A stretch of 64,000 nucleotides of DNA from Pseudomonas matsuisoli (lineage in GTDB: Bacteria; Pseudomonadota; Gammaproteobacteria; Pseudomonadales; Pseudomonadaceae): contig NZ_BMPO01000004.1 in NCBI RefSeq assembly GCF_014647635.1, positions 434,001-498,000 on the forward strand, read 5' to 3'. The translations under genes and the position numbers were made by a program. Below the pieces are notes generated by a model. That model worked only from the letters and a program-made list of their open reading frames with translations, was not told the DNA's origin and did not search any database. Positions 1-8,184 of the stretch are shown here, piece after piece; position 1 is the stretch's first letter; each line of letters opens with the position of its first letter.

Positions 1-1260
1 TTCTATCTACCGCTGGACCAGCAACTGCAAAACGCCTACTACGCGCAGTTGGTAATCGTGGCCAATGATCTCGAGGCGCGCGAACGGTTGATCGGCAAGC
101 TGAAGGATCGATTGCGGGCGGATTTCGTCGGCATCGGCACGTATGTCCAGCCTTTGGAAATGGGGCCGCCGGTGGGACGGCCCGTTCAGTACCGCGTGAG
201 CGGGCCTGATGTAGACCAGGTCAGAATGCATACCCTTGAGCTGTCGCGCCTGCTGGACGAAGAGGCCGAGATTGGCGAAATGGTCTACGACTGGAACGAG
301 CCAGGTAAGGTCCTGCGCATCGACATCTCCCAGGACCGTGCGCGCCAGCTGGGGCTGTCGTCCCAGGATGTGGCGAACGTACTCAACAGCGTGGTCAGCG
401 GGCAGAACGTGACCCAGGTCAAGGACGATATTTATCTGGTCAACGTCGTCGGCCGCGCGGTGGACAGCGAGCGCGGCTCTCCAGAAACCTTGGAGAACCT
501 GCAGATCACCAATGCCAGTGGCACGGCCATCCCGCTGCGCGCGTTCGCGACCGTGCGCTATGACCTGGAGCAACCGTTGGTGTGGCGTCGTGATCGCAAG
601 CCGACGATCACGCTCAAGGCGACCGTCATCGGCGAGATCCAGCCCACCGATCTGGTCGCCCGATTGGCGCCGAAAATTCAGGCCTTCAGCGATAAGCTCC
701 CCAATGGCTACAGCATCGAAACGGGCGGTACGGTTGAGGAGAGCGGCAAGGCACAGGGGCCGATTGCGAGCGTCGTGCCGTTGATGCTGTTCCTGATGGC
801 GACCTTCCTGATGATTCAGCTGCACAGCGTGCAGAAGATGTTCCTCGTCGCCAGCGTGGCGCCCCTCGGCTTAATTGGTGTCGTGGTGGCGCTGGTGCCT
901 ACCGGCACGCCCATGGGCTTCGTAGCGATCCTCGGCATCCTTGCGCTGATCGGCATCATCATTCGGAACTCGGTGATTCTGGTGACGCAGATCGATGCCT
1001 TCGAGAAGGCCGGCGACTCGCCCTGGAAAGCGGTCGTGGAGGCGACCGAGCATCGTCGACGCCCGATCCTGTTGACTGCTGCTGCGGCCAGCCTCGGGAT
1101 GATCCCCATCGCCCGCGAGGTCTTTTGGGGCCCGATGGCCTACGCGATGATTGGCGGGATCTTCAGTGCGACGCTGCTGACGCTGTTGTTCCTGCCAGCG
1201 CTGTATGTGACGTGGTATCGGATCAAGGAAGAAGACGAACCGGCCCGCGACAAGGCGTGA
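1..1260 (+). CDS. RND efflux transporter permease, C-terminal part (5' end outside window)
   Basis: The reading frame is open from base 1, so only about the last 419 residues are present; a full RND permease is about 1,000-1,050. The visible part starts in the second periplasmic (porter) domain and ends with five hydrophobic segments, matching TM8-TM12. These include a glycine-rich TM with the sequence ALIGIIIRNSVILV and a final TM ending PALYVTWY, both typical of proton-driven inner-membrane RND pumps that work with a periplasmic adaptor and an outer-membrane channel. The substrate cannot be told. It is closest in feel to TriC-type pumps, but this is only an impression. The adaptor genes should lie upstream of the window. 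The family call is secure. Confidence 0.9.
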   Translation, partial: FYLPLDQQLQNAYYAQLVIVANDLEARERLIGKLKDRLRADFVGIGTYVQPLEMGPPVGRPVQYRVSGPDVDQVRMHTLELSRLLDEEAEIGEMVYDWNEPGKVLRIDISQDRARQLGLSSQDVANVLNSVVSGQNVTQVKDDIYLVNVVGRAVDSERGSPETLENLQITNASGTAIPLRAFATVRYDLEQPLVWRRDRKPTITLKATVIGEIQPTDLVARLAPKIQAFSDKLPNGYSIETGGTVEESGKAQGPIASVVPLMLFLMATFLMIQLHSVQKMFLVASVAPLGLIGVVVALVPTGTPMGFVAILGILALIGIIIRNSVILVTQIDAFEKAGDSPWKAVVEATEHRRRPILLTAAAASLGMIPIAREVFWGPMAYAMIGGIFSATLLTLLFLPALYVTWYRIKEEDEPARDKA

Positions 1261-1304
1261 TGGGGTTTGTCGGGCGAGTGAGGGTGGATAACGCCCCAGG
1301 TGAC

Positions 1305-1627
1305 TAAAGCGGATGGCCGCCCCATCGCCCCTACAGAGAGCGGAGCCGGGCGATACGAAAATCTTGTGAACCGCCGCCTTTGTAGGGGCGGCTTTAGCCG
1401 CGAGCGATCGAACAGGGCAACACCGCTTCTTAACCTGCCTACGTTAGAGCAGAGATGTTTTTGGGGGGCGCGCAATAGCCTCGATACCTGCAGCGCGCCC
1501 GATTTCGCTCGCGACTAAAGTCGCCCCTACAGAGAGCGGGGCGGGGCGATGCGAAGATCTTGCGAGACGCGGCTTTTGTAGGGGCGACGGGGCGGCCATC
1601 CGCTTTAGTCGCCAGCGGTCGAACAGG
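1305..1627. repeat. Two copies of a ~110-bp REP module in the 1261-1761 gene-free stretch
   Basis: About 500 bp separate the RND gene from the lipoprotein gene. They contain two direct copies (about 1305-1418 and 1511-1627) of a unit that begins with CGCCCCTACAGAGAGCGG, continues through GGGCGAT.CGAA.ATCTTG and ends with TTTGTAGGGGCG plus a GCGATCGAACAGG-like tail. Each unit carries GTAGGGGCG-type arms in inverted orientation, so it can form a REP/BIME hairpin. No protein-coding signal is visible here. Confidence 0.75.
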
Positions 1628-1761
1628 CGACGTCGCTTAAAGATCCGCGCATGCGTTTTCACTCGCCATATATCCCGCTGCGACAGGCTGGACGCTGTTT
1701 CGGGCTCGCTCCAGAATGCGCACTCTCACCGGCGCCCGTCCGGTGGCGCGCCGAGCCCCCT

Positions 1762-2418
1762 ATGAAAACAACATCGCTGCTCATCCTCGCTGCCCTGATG
1801 CTCTTGCTGACCGGCTGCTCGGGCTATACCGCCAGTGGCTATCTACAGGTCCAAGACGCTGCGCGTTTAAAAGCCCTGGGCGGCCAGGCAGCCGAACTGC
1901 GCCCCGGCCAGGGCTCGCTGGAGTTCGGCATGAAACCGCTCATATTTGCCAACGATCTTGCGCTCATGGTGGGTCATACGACAATCGAAGCCGAGGTGCC
2001 GAAGGCGGCCTACGACGGCAGCACATTTCTCGTGCAGGGCGCGGCCAATGCGCTGCCCTTCGACATGAGCGTTGCCTGGACGGAGCGACATGGCGAGCAG
2101 ATTACGCGTGATGAGCGAGTCGAATGCAGGGGGCCGGGTTACTGCGAGGGCCCGGTCTCGCGCACCTATTGCTCACCAGATGGCTCTGGCCGACAGAATT
2201 GCCGCTCCGAAACTCGCTACGAATACGGCTACTTCTCCAACTGCCCGGGTACGATGCCTGTGCGCAACCGCTACCAGATCTACCGCTATGGCGTAACCGC
2301 CAACCTGCTCGTACCAAACTCGACGATGGACGTTCTTGCCACGTTCAAAGGCCAAACGACCGCGAACGAGCGGCTGCTTGCAACCGAGCGAGAAGGGATG
2401 TGCCAGAGTCGTTTGTGA
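1762..2418 (+). CDS. Cysteine-rich lipoprotein of unknown function
   Basis: The 218-residue product starts with a lipoprotein signal: MKTT, a hydrophobic stretch rich in Leu/Ala, then the lipobox LTGC at about residues 16-19. The reading frame extends 37 codons upstream, but that part lacks a signal peptide, and this ATG places the signal at the N-terminus. After the lipidated Cys it is soluble and should sit in the periplasm. A segment near residues 115-160 carries about six Cys, in CRGPGYCEGP, TYCSPDGSGRQNC and FSNCPG, suggesting disulfides. I do not recognise a family. It is preceded by REP elements and followed 98 bp later by the pheC-like gene on the same strand. Confidence 0.8.
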   Translation: MKTTSLLILAALMLLLTGCSGYTASGYLQVQDAARLKALGGQAAELRPGQGSLEFGMKPLIFANDLALMVGHTTIEAEVPKAAYDGSTFLVQGAANALPFDMSVAWTERHGEQITRDERVECRGPGYCEGPVSRTYCSPDGSGRQNCRSETRYEYGYFSNCPGTMPVRNRYQIYRYGVTANLLVPNSTMDVLATFKGQTTANERLLATEREGMCQSRL

Positions 2419-2516
2419 CTTGTTTCTTCCCCGCAAGTGGCGGTAGCTTCCGTTTCGGCGTCGCCAGCGACGCTTCCCGTTTTCGCACACATGCGTTTGC
2501 CTAGAAGGACATAACA

Positions 2517-3296
2517 ATGAAATTCGCTTTGGCAGCAGGAGCGCTGCTTTTCGCCGGTCTGGCCCATGCCGAAACCCCGGTTTCCCACCTCGATAGCGTC
2601 CAGCAGAACGGTGCGCTCCGGGTTTGCACTACCGGCGACTACAAGCCTTACACCTATTTGCGTGAGGATGGCGGCTACGAGGGTATCGACGTGTCCCTAG
2701 CCGAATCGCTGGCGAAAAGCCTGGACGTAAAGGTGCAGTGGGTTCCGACGACCTGGAAGACCATGACGCCAGACATGCTCGCAGGTAAATGCGATATCGC
2801 TGTGGGTGGCGTGTCCGTTTCTCTGGCCCGGCAGAAGGTCGCGTTCCTGAGCTCGCCGATCACCCTGGACGGCAAGATCCCCTTCGTGCGCTGCGAGAAT
2901 GTCGAGCGGTACCAGACCATCGCCCAGATCAATCAACCCTCGGTAACGCTCATCGAGCCTCCAGGCGGCACCAACGAGGCGTTCGTCCACGCTAACCTGC
3001 CGCAGGCGAAGTTGACGCTGGAGAAGGAAAACTTGGCGATCTTCCAGCAATTGGTAGACGGCAAAGCGGATGTGATGATCACCGATGCGTCCGAAGCGCG
3101 TTATCAAAGTCAGCACTATCCGGACCTGTGTGCAGTGAACCCGGAAACGCCGATGCAATACATCGAAAAGGCATTCCTTTTGCCGCGCGACGACATCGCG
3201 TGGAAGAGCTACGTCGATCAGTGGCTGCACTTGGCGAAAGCGGCGGGTGAATACGAGCAGATCACCGCCCACTTCCTGGCGCCCCTGAAAAAGTAA
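2517..3296 (+). CDS. pheC: Periplasmic cyclohexadienyl dehydratase-like protein (PheC family)
   Basis: A 259-residue protein with a short signal peptide (residues 1-18, cut after AHA) and a periplasmic binding-protein fold of the amino-acid-binding type (SBP_bac_3). It resembles P. aeruginosa PheC along its length: VCTTGDYKPYTY near the N-terminus, PGGTNEAF, FQQLVDGKADVMITDASEAR and a C-terminal YVDQWLHLA. PheC enzymes convert prephenate or arogenate to phenylpyruvate or phenylalanine in the periplasm. They evolved from solute-binding proteins, so a purely binding role cannot be excluded. The ribosome-binding site AGAAGGA lies just before the ATG. No ABC permease or ATPase gene is adjacent, which favours the enzyme. 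Confidence 0.75.
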   Translation: MKFALAAGALLFAGLAHAETPVSHLDSVQQNGALRVCTTGDYKPYTYLREDGGYEGIDVSLAESLAKSLDVKVQWVPTTWKTMTPDMLAGKCDIAVGGVSVSLARQKVAFLSSPITLDGKIPFVRCENVERYQTIAQINQPSVTLIEPPGGTNEAFVHANLPQAKLTLEKENLAIFQQLVDGKADVMITDASEARYQSQHYPDLCAVNPETPMQYIEKAFLLPRDDIAWKSYVDQWLHLAKAAGEYEQITAHFLAPLKK

Positions 3297-3324
3297 ATAC
3301 GTGTAGCCCAGCAGGAGATAAGCC

Positions 3325-3945
3325 ATGAGCGTGACCGAATCTCTTTTGGCGTTCCTGCTGGCGGCAAGCTTGTTGACCGTGACGCCGGGCGTCGATACCG
3401 CACTTGTGCTGCGTACAGCAGCGACCGAGGGCAGTCGCCAGGCGGCGCGAGCAGCGCTTGGTATCAGTGCGGGCTGCCTGGTGTGGGGCGTTCTTGTGGC
3501 GGTCGGGCTAGGTGCTTTGGTCGCCGCGTCCGATCTGGCATTCACACTCTTGAAATGGGGTGGCGCGGTGTACCTGTGCTGGCTGGGCATGAACCTGCTG
3601 CTACGCCCGCGCCCGGTTGTGCTGAGTGAAGGTGATCTGTCGTCGACCGGCACTGCCTGGTTTGCGAAGGGGCTGCTCGGCAATCTGCTGAACCCGAAGA
3701 TCGGCGTGTTTTATGTCTCGTTTCTTCCGCAATTCGTGCCTGCCGGATTCGACGCTACGCCTTATACATTCGGTCTGGCCTGCCTCCATGTCGGACTGGG
3801 GCTCGTCTGGTATACGGCGCTGATCCTGGCCACACGCCCGCTGTCGGACTTGCTGCGTCGGCCGAAGGTATCCAAGACGTTAGATCGGATGACGGGCGCC
3901 GTCCTGCTGGGTTTCGCCGTGAAACTCGCTTTAACGCGTCGTTAG
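3325..3945 (+). CDS. LysE/RhtB family amino-acid exporter
   Basis: A 206-residue integral membrane protein with about six TM segments. It begins with the family pattern TPGVDTALVLRTAATEG, the usual P-G-P/D-x-x-x-V motif of the first TM pair, and has GNLLNPKIGVFYVSFLPQF in the middle. Members export amino acids or related metabolites across the inner membrane; the substrate is not predictable. AGGAG lies 8 bp before the ATG. It starts 28 bp after the pheC-like gene and may be co-transcribed, which would fit export of an aromatic amino acid, but that is inference. Confidence 0.88.
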   Translation: MSVTESLLAFLLAASLLTVTPGVDTALVLRTAATEGSRQAARAALGISAGCLVWGVLVAVGLGALVAASDLAFTLLKWGGAVYLCWLGMNLLLRPRPVVLSEGDLSSTGTAWFAKGLLGNLLNPKIGVFYVSFLPQFVPAGFDATPYTFGLACLHVGLGLVWYTALILATRPLSDLLRRPKVSKTLDRMTGAVLLGFAVKLALTRR

Positions 3946-4076
3946 GTCTCCAAACGCCGCTGTTCTATGTCCACCTATCCAATCGGTCGCCCGACCGTAG
4001 CGACTTTTCCGTGCCTACCAATCGTCTGGTTCATGTCAATTACGTGACGCCAAAGATTATTTTTCGTCTCCTTAGC

Positions 4077-4103
4077 TCAAGAAAGAACATCAGCGGACGA
4101 TAG
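4077..4103 (+). promoter_or_regulatory. Candidate sigma-28 (FliA) promoter of the chemoreceptor gene
   Basis: The sequence TCAAGAAA (4077-4084) is followed after exactly 11 bp by GACGATAG (4096-4103). The known FliA consensus is TAAAGTTT or TCAAGTTT, N11, GCCGATAA, so the -10 matches at six of eight positions and the spacing is exact. It lies 58 bp before the ATG of a chemoreceptor gene, a class commonly transcribed by FliA. Confidence 0.55.
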
Positions 4104-4160
4104 CGAAAAGTGCTGCCAGTCCGGCGAATTGTTTTTGTGCCTCATGCGGAAGGAAGGTCG

Positions 4161-6083
4161 ATGAAAAAGTGGTTTGCTGACATCAGCGTTACCTGGAAAT
4201 TAGCGCTGGGATTCGGCTTTGTACTCATTCTGACGTTAGCGTTGGCGATCTCGAGTTGGATCGGTCTGAGCGGCGTGGCTCAACGCAGCATCTGGATGGG
4301 TGAAATCAGCGAGCTGAACGATACATTGACCGAGCTGCGGGTCACGCGGCTGCAGTACATGCTCGCGAACGGTGACGAAAAGGTCGCCGCGACCGTTCAG
4401 GCGGCCGTGGACGGGTTCGCCGCGCAGCATCAGGAGGTACTGAACAGTTTTGTCAGTCCGGCGAACGTTGCGCTGTTGAAAGCGCAAGGCGACCAGATCG
4501 CCGCCTACCGCGTTTCGTTGCAGAAAATGCGAGAAGGCTATCGTGTCGGTAACGACGCACGCACGGAGATGGGGCGCTTGGCCAAGGTGGCCAGCGAAGT
4601 CATCGAAACGATCAATCAGTCCGTCATGCAGCTTGCTACCTACGATGAAAATCGCCTGGCCCGGTACCGTGCGCTCGCGCAGCTGCGTGAGAACTGGTTG
4701 ATGGTTCGGTATGAAATGAGGGGCTACAACATTGCGCCTGGCGATGAGGCTGCCGCCACCGTCGAGCGTCAGATCGAGATGACCCGTGTGCTGGCTCGCG
4801 GTATTCCAAATGTCTTCGATGGTGAACGGGGCGCGGAAGCTGCACAAATCGAGGCGGCACTCGATGGATACCTGAGCGCAGTCCGGGCGGCGAATTCCGC
4901 GAACAATGACATTGTCACCGCACGCAAGGAGCTGACCCAGGAGGGGTACGAAATCGTTCGGTTGAGTAAAGAACTCACCAAAATCCAGATCGAGCGCCGT
5001 GATATGGAAATTGCGCAAGCACGTACGCTTCAGATTTCCGTTGCACTGGCTGCGCTACTGGTGGGGCTGCTTGCTGCCTGGATCATCACGCGCCAGATTA
5101 CCCGTCCGCTGGGTGACACGCTGCAGGTGGTCAAGAAGATCGCATCGGGCGATCTTACCGAGACTGCGCGGGTCGACCGCAAGGACGAAATCGGTGCGTT
5201 GCAGCAAGGCGTCAAGGACATGGGCACAACGTTGCGCGACCTGATTGGCGGCATCCGTGACAGCGTGACGCAAATCGCCAGTGCCGCTGAAGAGCTGTCT
5301 GCGGTTACCGAGCAGACCAGCGCCGGTGTGAACAGTCAGAAGGTCGAAACCGACCAGGTCGCGACAGCGATGCATGAGATGGCTGCGACCGTGCAGGAAG
5401 TGGCGCGTAACGCTGAACAGGCGTCCGTGGCCGCCAGCGAAGCCGATACGGATGCACGTCAGGGTGAGAAGGTCGTCTCCGAAGTCGTCACGCACATTGA
5501 GCAGCTCGCGGGCGAGATGACGCGCTCGACGGACGCTATGGCCATGCTGGAAGCCGAAAGCAACAAGATTGGCGGCGTGATGGACGTGATCAAAGCGGTG
5601 GCTGAGCAGACCAATCTGCTGGCCCTCAACGCGGCGATTGAGGCTGCACGTGCAGGTGAAGCGGGTCGCGGGTTCGCGGTCGTGGCGGACGAGGTTCGCG
5701 GGCTTGCCCAGCGTACGCAGCAGTCGACCGAAGAAATCGAGCAATTGGTGGCCGGCCTCCAGCAGGGCACCCGCCAGGTGGCGTCGTCGATGCAAAACAG
5801 CCGCGATATGACGGACAGCAGCGTCAACCTGACGCGTAAGGCCGGTAGCGCGCTGAAGTCGATCACCGACAAGGTCTCGAACATTCAGTCGATGAACCAG
5901 CAGATTGCGGCCGCTGCCGAGCAGCAGGGCGCCGTTGCAGACGAGATCAGCCGTAGTGTGGTCAACGTACGGGATATTTCCGAGCAAACGGCGTCCGCCA
6001 GCGAGGAAACCGCAGCCTCCAGCATTGAGCTCGCGCGCCTGGGCAACGAGTTGCAGATGATGGTCAGCCGCTTCCGCGTGTAA
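4161..6083 (+). CDS. Methyl-accepting chemotaxis protein with large all-helical sensor domain
   Basis: A 640-residue chemoreceptor. TM1 is at about residues 14-34, followed by a ~255-residue periplasmic sensor that appears entirely helical, and TM2 at about 291-311. A HAMP domain (RQITRPLGD..., about 311-365) leads into the cytoplasmic signalling domain, with the conserved tip [19 protein letters not shown] around 480-500 that contacts CheA and CheW. The sensor length fits the double four-helix (HBM, McpS-like) class better than a single 4HB domain. McpS-type receptors bind TCA-cycle acids, but the ligand here is unknown. No C-terminal CheR-binding pentapeptide is seen. The ATG preceded by GGAAGGAAGG was chosen over a start 17 codons upstream. 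Confidence 0.93.
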   Translation: MKKWFADISVTWKLALGFGFVLILTLALAISSWIGLSGVAQRSIWMGEISELNDTLTELRVTRLQYMLANGDEKVAATVQAAVDGFAAQHQEVLNSFVSPANVALLKAQGDQIAAYRVSLQKMREGYRVGNDARTEMGRLAKVASEVIETINQSVMQLATYDENRLARYRALAQLRENWLMVRYEMRGYNIAPGDEAAATVERQIEMTRVLARGIPNVFDGERGAEAAQIEAALDGYLSAVRAANSANNDIVTARKELTQEGYEIVRLSKELTKIQIERRDMEIAQARTLQISVALAALLVGLLAAWIITRQITRPLGDTLQVVKKIASGDLTETARVDRKDEIGALQQGVKDMGTTLRDLIGGIRDSVTQIASAAEELSAVTEQTSAGVNSQKVETDQVATAMHEMAATVQEVARNAEQASVAASEADTDARQGEKVVSEVVTHIEQLAGEMTRSTDAMAMLEAESNKIGGVMDVIKAVAEQTNLLALNAAIEAARAGEAGRGFAVVADEVRGLAQRTQQSTEEIEQLVAGLQQGTRQVASSMQNSRDMTDSSVNLTRKAGSALKSITDKVSNIQSMNQQIAAAAEQQGAVADEISRSVVNVRDISEQTASASEETAASSIELARLGNELQMMVSRFRV

Positions 6084-6100
6084 GGCATCCGCGCATCGAG

Positions 6101-6161
6101 ACGTAGGGCGGGTGAAAACCCGCGTGGCCCTTATAAGCCGCGGGTTTCACCCGCCCTACGT
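6101..6161. repeat. Long inverted repeat between convergent genes (REP / bidirectional terminator)
   Basis: ACGTAGGGCGGGTG at 6101 pairs with CACCCGCCCTACGT ending at 6161, and further inward ACCCGCG with CGCGGGT. The arms are nearly perfect over about 23 bp. The element lies between the converging chemoreceptor and RNase Z genes, so it can block read-through from either side. The GTAGGGCGGGTGAAACCCGC type recurs at 29202-29252. Confidence 0.75.
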
Positions 6162-6209
6162 GCGCGTTGAAGCTCATTTGTGTGAGATGCAGCCGCCGAC
6201 GCAAGGACG

Positions 6210-7178
6210 CTACGCAGGATCTGGCAGCAGCATTAGCGCGCCGTGCTTATCCAGCCGATAACGCTGGAAATCCTTTGCCATGAACAGTGCGCCGTCGTAA
6301 TGAGCTGCCGCTTCCTCTCGCAAGGTTTCGATGGATGGGCTGTGACGCTCATCGTTTTGGTAGCGCGCACTGAAGTGCGTCAATACCAGGTGTGGGAGAC
6401 CGGTGGCTTGGGCGAATTGAGCGATGCCGAATGCCGAACTATGGCCGGCATTTGGGCCTGCGCGTTCGGCGACATCCGCGGTGTAGGTCGCTTCGTGAAC
6501 CAAAACCTGGGCGCCGTCGCATGCATCGGCAAGCAGCTCGGGGCGATCGTTGTCGCCGGCGACGAGAATGCGCCGAGGCTCGCGGTCAAAGGTGACGTAG
6601 TCAAGGCTGCGAAAGCGGCGCCCTTGATTTTCTACGTCCTCGCCACGCAGTAAGCGCCCCCACAAAGGCCCTTTGGGTACGCCGTCGCGCTCAAGCGAAG
6701 CAAAGGCAAGCTGCGGGCCGGGGCGTGCTTCGGTAAAGCGGTAGGCGTAGGACGGCACGCGGTGAGAAAGCGGCCAGGCGTCGATATGCAAGGTGTGCGA
6801 TTGCCACTGGGACGTGCGTTCTACCGCTTCGAAGTGGAGCTCGAAGGGAAGAGTGCAGCCGGTCAACGTGAGTGTCGTCGTCAGCCAGCGCTCGATATCC
6901 GCCGGACCAACGATCCGCAGCGGGGCTCGTCGGCCAGTGAGCCCAGCGCTTGCCACGAGGCCTGGCAGGCCGTAGCAGTGGTCGCCATGGACGTGGGTAA
7001 TGAAGATCGACTCGAGCGTGTGCAGCGACAAGGGTGTGCGCAGTATTTGGTGCTGCGTGCCTTCGCCACAATCCACCAGATGCCAGCCGCGCCCGGATTC
7101 TTCGAGGACGGCAAGCCCACTGACGTTGCGAGAGCGAGTAGGCGTGCCGGCGGAGGTGCCTAGGAAGATCAAGTCCAT
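6210..7178 (-). CDS. rnz: Ribonuclease Z (tRNA 3'-processing endonuclease)
   Basis: A 322-residue metallo-beta-lactamase-fold protein of RNase Z (ElaC) length. MDLIFLGTSAGTPTRSRNVS at the N-terminus is the family start. The zinc motif HVHGDH is at residues 62-67 (the usual form is HLHGDH), followed by GLPGL, LSHRVPSYAYR and a late ALVHEATY/H-rich pattern with AGHSSA and LTHFSARY. RNase Z cuts tRNA precursors 3' of the discriminator base in the cytoplasm. It is a single gene. An IR element lies beyond its stop and a REP-like monomer beyond its start. Confidence 0.92.
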   Translation of the reverse strand: MDLIFLGTSAGTPTRSRNVSGLAVLEESGRGWHLVDCGEGTQHQILRTPLSLHTLESIFITHVHGDHCYGLPGLVASAGLTGRRAPLRIVGPADIERWLTTTLTLTGCTLPFELHFEAVERTSQWQSHTLHIDAWPLSHRVPSYAYRFTEARPGPQLAFASLERDGVPKGPLWGRLLRGEDVENQGRRFRSLDYVTFDREPRRILVAGDNDRPELLADACDGAQVLVHEATYTADVAERAGPNAGHSSAFGIAQFAQATGLPHLVLTHFSARYQNDERHSPSIETLREEAAAHYDGALFMAKDFQRYRLDKHGALMLLPDPA

Positions 7179-7258
7179 GAGTGTCCGTTCGAGTCGCTAC
7201 GTGTGCGTCGTCAGTTTAGAGGTATGGAGGCGTTTGGGTTTTGTGAGGGCGTACGCTG

Positions 7259-7282
7259 TCGCGAGCATGGCTCGCTCCCACA
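7259..7282. repeat. REP monomer (TGTGGGAGCGAGCCATGCTC type)
   Basis: Between the rnz start and the FHA gene stop there is a 24-bp element which, read on the minus strand, starts TGTGGGAGCGAGCCATGC and ends GCGA. It is the same family as the inverted pair at 29083-29175. Confidence 0.6.
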
Positions 7283-7306
7283 GGTAAGGTTTCGTCGGCG
7301 TGGCGA

Positions 7307-8152
7307 TCAGGTAAACCAGATGAGCAGGGTGCCTACTACGGCAACCACGGCGGTGGCGCTGAGGCCGATGAGTACGATCTTTCCCGTCCCAGTGGTCGGC
7401 GCGTCGGGGACGATATTGCCCACAGGCTCCGGCTGGCGACGCCGATAAGAGCGACGGTTCGCCGGCGGTGTGTCGCTGCGCGGCGTGGGCGGTGGCAGGT
7501 CGGCTGCCCGCATGAAAACGGTCGCGTCCTCATCGATGACGTCCTGTTGCGCAGGTTTGGGCCCGATGACCAACATCGTCACCGAGCCCATCTGGATTTC
7601 ATCGCCTGGCTTGAGTTGCGCCGTCGTAACGCGCTGCTGGTTGACGGTCACACCGTTGATGGACGCGAGGTCCTTCAGCTCGAGGATGTCATCGCGCAGG
7701 AAAAATTCGCAGTGCCGACGGGAAAGGGCCATGTCGCTGAAACTCAGCTCGCATTTGATCGAGCGGCCAAAGGTCATGGAACCATTGATGTGGAATTTCT
7801 TGCCTTCCTGCTCGCCACTGAGCACCTGCAGATACCAACGGCCGCCACCGCTGGCGCTGTGCGCTCGTGTGGGGTCGAGTAATTGCAGGTCAGCCGTCCC
7901 GATGCGCACCTGATCACCGGCTTGCAGCGCGTAGCGCTCCTCGATCAGCGCGCCGTTGACGAGCACGCCGCCTTCGCTGTCGGTGTCGGAGAGGTAATAG
8001 ATCCCCTGCTCGTTGCGGATTTCGGCGTGAAAATCATCAACGCCGTCGTCTTCGAGAACGAGATCGTTGCGGGAGTCACGGCCGATCGTGAAACACTGAT
8101 TGACGAGCCAGAGCGGTGCCTGGCGATTATCGTTGAACTGAATTTTAAGCAT
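7307..8152 (-). CDS. Membrane-anchored protein with two FHA domains
   Basis: A 281-residue protein with two forkhead-associated domains. The first covers about residues 10-90 (FTIGRDSRNDLVL...DFHAEI...GGVLVNG) and the second about 110-190 (MTFGRSIKCELSFSD..LSRRHCEF...SINGVTVN). FHA domains bind phosphothreonine peptides; GR, SRRH and NG are the conserved recognition positions. A proline-rich linker and a single C-terminal TM (VLIGLSATAVVAVVGTLLIW) end the chain, so it is probably tail-anchored with its FHA domains in the cytoplasm. The frame could start 11 codons earlier, overlapping the kinase stop by one base, but MLKIQF is the natural FHA start and has AAGGAG upstream. It is the last gene of a phosphatase-kinase-FHA operon. 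Confidence 0.88.
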   Translation of the reverse strand: MLKIQFNDNRQAPLWLVNQCFTIGRDSRNDLVLEDDGVDDFHAEIRNEQGIYYLSDTDSEGGVLVNGALIEERYALQAGDQVRIGTADLQLLDPTRAHSASGGGRWYLQVLSGEQEGKKFHINGSMTFGRSIKCELSFSDMALSRRHCEFFLRDDILELKDLASINGVTVNQQRVTTAQLKPGDEIQMGSVTMLVIGPKPAQQDVIDEDATVFMRAADLPPPTPRSDTPPANRRSYRRRQPEPVGNIVPDAPTTGTGKIVLIGLSATAVVAVVGTLLIWFT

Positions 8153-8184
8153 TTGCCCTGCCTGCTCCTTTCCCTGAGCAAACA

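Noticed and set aside
5055-5987. 310-codon minus-strand frame
   Set aside because: It is the shadow of the chemoreceptor signalling domain and has no recognisable sequence.
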